Shown here: positions 58,658 to 64,000 of the stretch, piece by piece
Numbering within the stretch: the first letter of the stretch is position 1
Layout: every line of letters begins with the position of its first letter
NCBI GenBank assembly: GCA_918797485.1
Contig: CAKKNE010000001.1
Coordinates: forward strand, 5,704,001 to 5,768,000
Reading direction: 5' to 3'
Source: Pelagomonas calceolata
Lineage: Eukaryota > Sar > Pelagophyceae > Pelagomonadales > Pelagomonadaceae
Length of the DNA: 64,000 nucleotides
The notes under the pieces: generated by a model
Database searches by the model: none
The model's input: the letters and a program-made list of their open reading frames with translations, nothing else
Told to the model about the DNA's origin: nothing
Translations under genes and position numbers: made by a program

Positions 58658-59281
58658 GGTCTCGCTACTTGTCTGAGAGCTTTTATGCTCTCTGGTGTTT
58701 CCCGAGCTAACGGCTCTCGGAGTTTCAGTCTCGAACGGCTTACGTTGTTCGTAAGGCCTACGCGCGTGATCGCTACGCCGCAAACTCGTTCGAGTCGGCG
58801 AGACAAATGAGAGGCTGTGGAGCTGAGGCTGAGATTTAGCCTCGCGCGCGCCTGCTCAATTCGCTATCGCCGCCTCTGAAAACACCGTTCCGCCCGTCTC
58901 TGAGAGGACTGAGAAGCATAGAAGAGGTGTCCGTAACGACTAGTGACTTTACTATGCTAGCTAATTATTTTGCAAAAAGCGGAGACGCGCCCTGCTGCGG
59001 CCCCTCAGCGCTCGTTACGCAGCGCTGACACTGTGCGCGGCACAAATAACCCGCAGCAGCGCCAACTCTGCAGCGGTGCCGCTCGCGCTTGCCTGTGGAG
59101 CCCGCGCCGGCGAGAAACTCCTGCGCAGCCTCGCGCCGCGCGCGCGACCGGCGCCGCAGCGCTGACGCCGTGAGCGCAGCTGTATACGCAGTTTCATTCT
59201 CTAAAACCGCGAAGCCGCACCGCGCTGCGAGCCGACGTCCAGACGCGGGTCGACTCGGGCGCCGCCGCGGCTCCTTGAAAC
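58658..59281. other. Divergent promoter region of the phosphate carrier and AP-3 beta
   Basis: 624 bp with no gene. It contains the diverged palindrome at 58939 followed by an AT-rich patch (58955-58978). Confidence 0.5.
58939..58961 (+). promoter_or_regulatory. Palindromic promoter motif, copy 11 (diverged)
   Basis: ACTAGTGACTTTAC then TATGCTAGC. CTAGTG, CTTTAC and GCTAGC blocks are kept. It is 281 and 320 bp from the divergent ATGs. Confidence 0.45.
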
Positions 59282-61900
59282 ATGAACGTCAACATGCAGC
59301 AGGCGACGCAGGCCGCCAAGAAGATGGCCGACGCCGGCGGCGACTCCCACTTCCTCGAGGAGCAGATGAACCCTACGAGGATAAAACAGTACCTCGACAG
59401 CGGGAAAGATTACGACAAGGTTAAAGGGATGAAGTGGCTCCTGGCCATGATGTCGAAGGGTCGCGACGCGTCGGAGTTCTTCTCCGATGTGGTCAAGAAT
59501 GTGGTAGCCAAGTCCGTGGAAGTGAAGAAGATGGTGTACATGTATCTCAGTCATTATTGTGATTTTAACCACCAGTGTCGAGAACTGGCTCTATTATCTA
59601 TAAATAGTTTCCAGAAGGACCTCGCGGCGTCGAATCAATTAGTTAGAGCCATGGCTTTGCGGGTGATGACCTCAATAAGGGTGCCGGACGTCATACAAAT
59701 ACAGTTACTCGCGGTGAAGAAGTGCGCCGGTGATAGTTCGCCGTATGTGAGAAAGTGCGCGGCCAACGCCATCGCCAAGCTCGTCTCGTTATCGGACGGC
59801 GCCGAGCAGGAGAGCTGCGACCAGTTCGTGGCTACGCTCCTCAACGATACGTCTCCCATGGTTCTGGGGAGCGCGGTCACGGCCTTCGCCGAAGTCTGCC
59901 CGCAGAACTGGGCCATCTTCCACCCGAACTACCGGAAGCTTTGTCAATTATTGGCGGACTGCGACGAGTGGGCCCAGATCACGATACTAGGCGTACTAGC
60001 CAGGTATTTGCGGACGCAGTTCGTCGATCCCTCGCCGGACAAGCCGCAAACATCATCAGAACCGCAACGCATTGTCAGAAGGAAGGTCAAGAAGGCCTTT
60101 TATAGCGACGACGAGGACGAGTCCGAGGAGGAAGTCGTCGTACAAGACGACCCCTGGGACGACGACGGCCCCGCGCTGGAAGATGACCACAAGCTCGCGT
60201 TGACCTCATCGTTACCTCTGCTGAAGTCGAGGAATTCCGGGGTCGTCCTCGCGGTCTGTTCTCTACATTATCATTGCGGAGCACCTACAAATGAAGAGCG
60301 GGAAACGATCGGCCGCGCCCTCGTCCGCATCCTGCGCAACCGCCCGGAGATCCAGTACGTCGTCTTGAAATCGATCGCCGTCATGGCCTCGGAGCGGCCG
60401 GTGCGTCGCGCGGCGTCCGAAACCACCCACCACCTCGTGAGATGGAGACGAGTCGTATCAATGATGAGAGAGAGCCAGAAACCCGCCGCGACGCAGGCCA
60501 TGTTCGCCCCTTTTTTACGGGACTTTTTTGTGAAGGGTACGGACGCCAAATTCAACCGCGAGATCAAGCTCGAGATTCTCGTGCGGTTAGCTACTCCCGA
60601 TAGTGTGGAGGAGATCCTGCGGGAGCTACAGACGTACTGTCGCGGGACGGAAAAGGACTTCGTATGTGATGCTGCGACTGCTGCGGCTCGGGTTGCGGAC
60701 GCGCGGCCGGAATGTGCGGACGACGTCCTTCGCGGGTTACTTGATTTGGCTCGAAGCCACGATCGCGACGAGTGTCGGTCCGTGGATGCTTCTGTGGTGT
60801 CGAGTGCGTTGGTCGCGATCCGGCAGTTGCTGCAGCAGGGTGCCGGGGTATCTGCTGAAGATCCGGTCATTGTACGACGTGATGTAGTACGGCAAGTAGC
60901 GAAGATGCTCCTGAAACCTAAAAACAAGGGAGCATTTTCTACCAATCCTTCGGTCGAGGAGGACGAGGGCCGGAGGGGCGGCGCGCCGGTCCCGACGGCG
61001 TCCGGAAGGGGTGCTTCCGCGAGGGCGTCGGCGTGTTTTATATTAGGGGAGTTTCGTGATGATGTTTCTGATTTACTGCCGGACGCTGTTCGATTGTTAG
61101 CATCTCGCTTTTCTGGCGAAGTCGTAGAGGTGAAGCAGCAGATCCTCAATCTCTCAGTGAAGGCGGCGACGGCGTATCCTGCGAACAACGACCTCGACTC
61201 TTTACTGAGATATATCTTAGAATTAGCTCGCTTCGACACGGACCACGACCTCCGAGATAGGGGTAGGTACCTTACCGCTACTCTAGGTCTGAGCGTGCCT
61301 GGGTCTGAAACATCAGATGAAGCTGCTCTACAACAACTGAAAGCGAACAAACACTCATTAATCCTGGGCGAGAAGCAGCCCCCCTCGACGCGCCATGGGA
61401 CCGTCGCCCCGGAAGGCGTGCCGCAGTTTACGGTCGGTTCGCTCAGCTCAATGATGGGCCACGAGGTCGACGGGTATTTGCCGCTGGAGCCCTGGGCCAC
61501 CGAACCGTCCGATCCATCCATTCGCAACCCGCCGAACGGGAGCGTGTTCCGCGCCGGCGCGGGGCAGACGGGCATCTCCTCGGAAGAGGTCGCGGCGAAC
61601 CCGGGGGCCTTCTACGGCAACGACGACGAGTCGTCCTCCACGGAATCGTCGTCCTCCGGTTCTGATAGCGACGAGTCCGACAGCGACGCGTCGTCCTCCG
61701 AGGGTTCGGACTCTGACGATAGCGAGGAATCGTCGGCCGACGCGTCGTCGGCGTCGGACTCTGATGATAGCGAGGAGGAGAGCTCGTCGTCGGGCGCGGA
61801 GGAGGCGAAGGCGCCGCCTCCATCAGACCCGTTCGACGTCTTCGCGGCGCCTTCCAGTGCTCCGGCGACGTCGAACGACGACATCCTGAAGATGTTCTAG
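59282..61900 (+). CDS. AP3B1: AP-3 adaptor complex beta subunit
   Basis: 872 residues as read, 840 if the probable intron 60401-60496 is removed. The N-terminal adaptin trunk is clear: KVKGMKWLLAMMSKGRDASE, VKKMVYMYLSHYCDFNHQCR, ALRVMTSIRVPDVIQIQLLA, SSPYVRKCAANAIAKLVSL, CDEWAQITILGVLARYLRTQ. The acidic insert DDEDESEEEVVVQDDPWDDD and the Ser/Asp/Glu-rich hinge (from about residue 780) are AP-3 beta features. It forms part of the AP-3 coat sorting cargo to lysosome-related organelles or vacuoles. The C-terminal ear domain is missing: the protein ends shortly after the hinge at NDDILKMF. Confidence 0.93.
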   Translation: MNVNMQQATQAAKKMADAGGDSHFLEEQMNPTRIKQYLDSGKDYDKVKGMKWLLAMMSKGRDASEFFSDVVKNVVAKSVEVKKMVYMYLSHYCDFNHQCRELALLSINSFQKDLAASNQLVRAMALRVMTSIRVPDVIQIQLLAVKKCAGDSSPYVRKCAANAIAKLVSLSDGAEQESCDQFVATLLNDTSPMVLGSAVTAFAEVCPQNWAIFHPNYRKLCQLLADCDEWAQITILGVLARYLRTQFVDPSPDKPQTSSEPQRIVRRKVKKAFYSDDEDESEEEVVVQDDPWDDDGPALEDDHKLALTSSLPLLKSRNSGVVLAVCSLHYHCGAPTNEERETIGRALVRILRNRPEIQYVVLKSIAVMASERPVRRAASETTHHLVRWRRVVSMMRESQKPAATQAMFAPFLRDFFVKGTDAKFNREIKLEILVRLATPDSVEEILRELQTYCRGTEKDFVCDAATAAARVADARPECADDVLRGLLDLARSHDRDECRSVDASVVSSALVAIRQLLQQGAGVSAEDPVIVRRDVVRQVAKMLLKPKNKGAFSTNPSVEEDEGRRGGAPVPTASGRGASARASACFILGEFRDDVSDLLPDAVRLLASRFSGEVVEVKQQILNLSVKAATAYPANNDLDSLLRYILELARFDTDHDLRDRGRYLTATLGLSVPGSETSDEAALQQLKANKHSLILGEKQPPSTRHGTVAPEGVPQFTVGSLSSMMGHEVDGYLPLEPWATEPSDPSIRNPPNGSVFRAGAGQTGISSEEVAANPGAFYGNDDESSSTESSSSGSDSDESDSDASSSEGSDSDDSEESSADASSASDSDDSEEESSSSGAEEAKAPPPSDPFDVFAAPSSAPATSNDDILKMF
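60401..60496 (+). other. Probable in-frame intron of AP-3 beta
   Basis: GTGCGTCG to GCGACGCAG, 96 nt, phase 0, stop-free. It would remove 32 residues (VRRAASETTHHLVRWRRVVS onward) that interrupt a conserved stretch. Splicing gives AVMASERP-AMFAPFLRDF. Confidence 0.6.
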
Positions 61901-61947
61901 CTTCTACCGGCGTCGTCGTAAGTATGATAGGTGTTACTTGCTAGTCT

Positions 61948-63099
61948 CTATGCGCGCAGGACCGCACGCACTTTCTCCAGATCCCTCTGGGTGCTGAGCG
62001 TCTCCGGGTGCGCAGGTCCAAGGACCCGCCGCTCATTCTTAAGGACGTCAGCTATTATCCTCTCTGCCTCCGCGACGTCTTCTCGTGAGGCAGCAGACCG
62101 GAAGCATACATTGCCCAAAATTGCCCGGAGAGTTAGAACTCGTACATGGTTTAACTTCGCAGTGGGCCCCAAAACGCCTATTGCCATATCTATGGTCTGC
62201 CGCAGGAATGACTTTGCCTCGGCGTGATGACCTAAAACGATGAGAGAATTCGCTAAGTTAATAGCAATCTGCAGCCGGCCCTCGAATGGATAGTTGAACG
62301 CCTCCGCCTTGTAGTACATTTCGCGTTTCATTGACAGGGACTTTTCGTGCCAACGGAGGTCAGCATAGCAAGCGGCGATGTTCATCATTGTATTCAATTG
62401 TAATTCTACCTTTGCTTTCTTATGTAAAGTCTGTAGCTCAGACAATTGCGCCTCGAAAACCCTGAGCGCTTCTTTGCTAAACTTCTCCTTCTCCTTCTGC
62501 GGACTTCCCAGTGTAAACGCCGCTCGTAAACCTGATCCGAGTATGGCCATCGCATGGAACCGGTGACAGTCTGTTTTTTCCCTTTCCACGTACGTCTTCC
62601 AGCACGCCCACCCAAGCGCACACAACACAACGCCGTGGTAGCGTTGCTCGCACAAGCTGCACGTGTGCCACCGTTCCCACCTCGCTTCCTTCGCCTTGAG
62701 GCCCAAATTGTTCTCCTCGCCCTCCGCGACCAAAATCTTCGCCTGCTCCGCCAAGCACGATACATGGGCGAAGCCCGACGTCCCGCGGCACGCACACCCG
62801 CGCACGAGGCCCTCCTTCGTCTTCCAATGGAGGGCCTGCGTGCAGATGTAGCACGTCTGGCCCTTCGTGTCCGCCGCGCATTTCTCGACCGCGGCCGCGA
62901 CGGCCTCCTTGTATTTTTTGTCGGCGTGATATTGCTCCGCGTTGCCGCCGCGGTGTATTTTCTTACACATTTGCTTGTGGCCGCGGCGCCAGTGGTCATG
63001 TTGGCAAGTCGAGTCACAATAGCGAACTTTACAGCGTACGCAACGCGGCGCGTCGAGGGCCAGTGGGGCGGCGCAGGCGGCGCAAGTTGTGAGGATCAT
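61948..63099 (-). CDS. MYND/RING-CH/TPR family protein, complete copy
   Basis: 383 residues. The MYND finger is whole (CAACAAPLALDAPRCVRCKV, RYCDSTCQHDHWRRGHKQMC). It is followed by a RING-CH-like module (CYICTQALHWKTKEGLVRGC, ACRGTSGFAHVSCLAEQAK, CSLCEQRYHG). About four TPRs of kinesin-light-chain type end RRVLGPAHPETLSTQRDLEK. It shares long identical blocks with the gene at 54079 and the fragment at 17190, so this is an expanded family here. It is probably a cytosolic ubiquitin-ligase-like or adaptor protein; the target is unknown. A motif copy is 62 bp upstream. The 3' end is 47 bp from AP-3 beta. Confidence 0.85.
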   Translation of the reverse strand: MILTTCAACAAPLALDAPRCVRCKVRYCDSTCQHDHWRRGHKQMCKKIHRGGNAEQYHADKKYKEAVAAAVEKCAADTKGQTCYICTQALHWKTKEGLVRGCACRGTSGFAHVSCLAEQAKILVAEGEENNLGLKAKEARWERWHTCSLCEQRYHGVVLCALGWACWKTYVEREKTDCHRFHAMAILGSGLRAAFTLGSPQKEKEKFSKEALRVFEAQLSELQTLHKKAKVELQLNTMMNIAACYADLRWHEKSLSMKREMYYKAEAFNYPFEGRLQIAINLANSLIVLGHHAEAKSFLRQTIDMAIGVLGPTAKLNHVRVLTLRAILGNVCFRSAASREDVAEAERIIADVLKNERRVLGPAHPETLSTQRDLEKVRAVLRA

Positions 63100-63161
63100 T
63101 TTTTGATGGCGCCGAGTCGGCGAGGGTTAAGCGGGCGCGTTATGTGTTGGACGACTCGCAG

Positions 63162-63184
63162 GCTAGTGTCCTACGACCGCTAGC
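63162..63184 (+). promoter_or_regulatory. Palindromic promoter motif, copy 9
   Basis: GCTAGTGTCCTAC (one change), spacer GAC, CGCTAGC. It lies in a 206-bp divergent promoter, 62 bp from the ATG at 63099 and 121 bp from the ATG at 63306. Confidence 0.6.
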
Positions 63185-63305
63185 TGCGAAATATAACTCA
63201 AACATTTGCTTGCTCCGCGCGCGCTCAGACGCTCAGGAGCGTCGCATATTTGCTGAAAGGACTCATTCTTATAGCCACATAATTCTGCTGGTGAGATTTT
63301 ACGCA

Positions 63306-64000
63306 ATGAGCACGCTCGCAGACCGGATAGCAGCCCGCAAAGCCAGGAAGGCGCGGCGCGAAGCGGAGGAGGCTGCGGCGGCGTCTGGAAGCGCGAGACC
63401 GCCAGCACCGCGAGACCCGGTCGCACCACCGGTCGCACCACCACCGGCGCCGCCGCGCGAGCGCCGGGCCGCAGCGGTGCCGGAACGCCGCCCGAGCGCC
63501 ACAGCCGTGCCAACACGGCGGCCGAGCGCCACAGCCGTGCCGGAACGGAGACCGAGTGCTGCGGACCGGCGAGACGCGCGAAGCGCCCCGCTCCCCGAGC
63601 GCGTCGAGCGGCTCGCGCGCGCGACCGAGGGCCTCGACGTGTCCGACTCGCTGCGCGCGCGCATCGAGCGGAGGAGACGGTCGAGCGGGCGCGCGGAGGC
63701 ACCACGAGCCGCGGAGCCGCCGCAGCGGAGACCGTCGCCGCCGCGGAGGACGGCGTCACCGCAAAGGCGGCGGTCGCCGGAGCGGAAGCCGCCGCCGCGG
63801 CCAGCGGTACCGCCGTCCCCGCTGACGGACGAGGAGGACGACGTGCCGCAGTCGACGCGCGACCGCGTCGCCGCGCTCGCCGAGCGAGCCAAGGAGCGCG
63901 CCCGCGACGCCATCCGCGAAGCGAGAGGCCCGCGCGGCGACCTGACCTTGGCCGCGATCGATTCATTAACGAGACAATACGAAGCGAAGAAGGAGGAGGC
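63306..64000 (+). CDS. Pro/Arg-rich protein, 3' end beyond window
   Basis: Open from the ATG at 63306 to the window edge (231 codons). The N-terminus is a basic-acidic helix (STLADRIAARKARKARREAE). A proline-rich region with three tandem copies of a ~12-residue unit (AVPERRPSAT, AVPTRRPSAT, AVPERRPSA) follows, then SPPRRTASPQRRRSPERKPP. The end becomes helical and acidic (STRDRVAALAERAKERARDA, AAIDSLTRQYEAKKEE). No domain was recognised. The low-complexity, RS/RP-rich make-up suggests a disordered scaffold or RNA-linked protein. Confidence 0.65.
   Translation, partial: MSTLADRIAARKARKARREAEEAAAASGSARPPAPRDPVAPPVAPPPAPPRERRAAAVPERRPSATAVPTRRPSATAVPERRPSAADRRDARSAPLPERVERLARATEGLDVSDSLRARIERRRRSSGRAEAPRAAEPPQRRPSPPRRTASPQRRRSPERKPPPRPAVPPSPLTDEEDDVPQSTRDRVAALAERAKERARDAIREARGPRGDLTLAAIDSLTRQYEAKKEE

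Noticed and set aside
60271-61575. Minus-strand frame of 434 codons opposite AP-3 beta
   Set aside because: Shadow of a well-supported adaptin gene; composition is Ser/Arg/Thr-rich without domains.
2514-63184. The promoter palindrome as a small transposon (MITE) or introner tail
   Set aside because: No flanking direct repeats and no extended similarity beyond about 24 bp between copies; the position relative to start codons is too regular.
1-64000. tRNA, rRNA, CRISPR arrays, virus-like or LTR elements
   Set aside because: Looked for but no convincing cloverleaf, rRNA core, regular direct-repeat array or element coding signature was found by reading.
1-64000. Operon-like or biosynthetic gene cluster
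   Set aside because: Neighbouring genes have unrelated housekeeping functions and alternate in strand; nothing suggests a common pathway.

Overview
The window is nuclear DNA from a GC-rich, very compact eukaryotic genome. It carries about 37 mostly single-exon protein genes and no rRNA, tRNA, CRISPR or virus-like element that I could recognise. The best guess is a pelagophyte-like stramenopile alga such as Aureococcus (inference). Short introns are bounded by terminal inverted repeats and 8-bp target duplications, like the introner elements described in Aureococcus. An FKBP protein and a drug/metabolite transporter carry leaders resembling complex-plastid targeting signals. Convergent genes almost touch.

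Layout. 0-9.2 kb: a truncated armadillo-repeat gene, a JmjC/cupin oxygenase, a zinc-ribbon exon running into a 5'-truncated NhaC antiporter, a CRT-like transporter and an FAD monooxygenase split by two fresh introners. 9.2-15 kb: an ankyrin-like gene and the housekeeping genes KIN17, ribosomal eL6 and V-ATPase subunit A. 15-17.4 kb: a gene-poor stretch with gene debris. 17.5-32 kb: a PARP-finger protein, a Sel1 protein, an unknown charged protein, a DMT transporter, splicing factor CDC40/PRP17, an LRR protein, a GT61 glycosyltransferase, a patatin lipase and a vWA protein. 32-47.7 kb: a roughly 1956-residue receptor-like membrane protein with a bacterial TauA-type ectodomain, an FKBP, an unknown protein and a very large SNF2 ATPase. 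48-64 kb: a 2OG oxygenase, a coiled-coil protein, animal-type phosphomevalonate kinase, an EF-hand protein, a fucosyltransferase-like enzyme, two members of a MYND/RING-CH/TPR family, a truncated phosphate carrier, AP-3 beta and the start of a Pro/Arg-rich gene.

Two sequence systems cut across the genes. The first is a family of seven intron-forming elements. Their inverted terminal repeat (CTGTGTGGAAATC) supplies the splice donor at one end and the acceptor at the other. The donor lies 4 nt inside the element, so with the 8-bp target duplication each insertion adds exactly 12 nt (4 codons) to the mRNA, and it works in either orientation. The second is a roughly 24-bp imperfect palindrome (GCTAGTGTCTTAC, short spacer, CGCTAGC) found 11-12 times. 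It lies only upstream of start codons and is present in 9 of the 12 divergent promoter regions, so it looks like a shared promoter element.

Most genes are unrelated housekeeping or signalling functions; I see no operon-like or biosynthetic cluster. Starts were moved to the first plausible ATG wherever the longest open frame began at a non-ATG codon.
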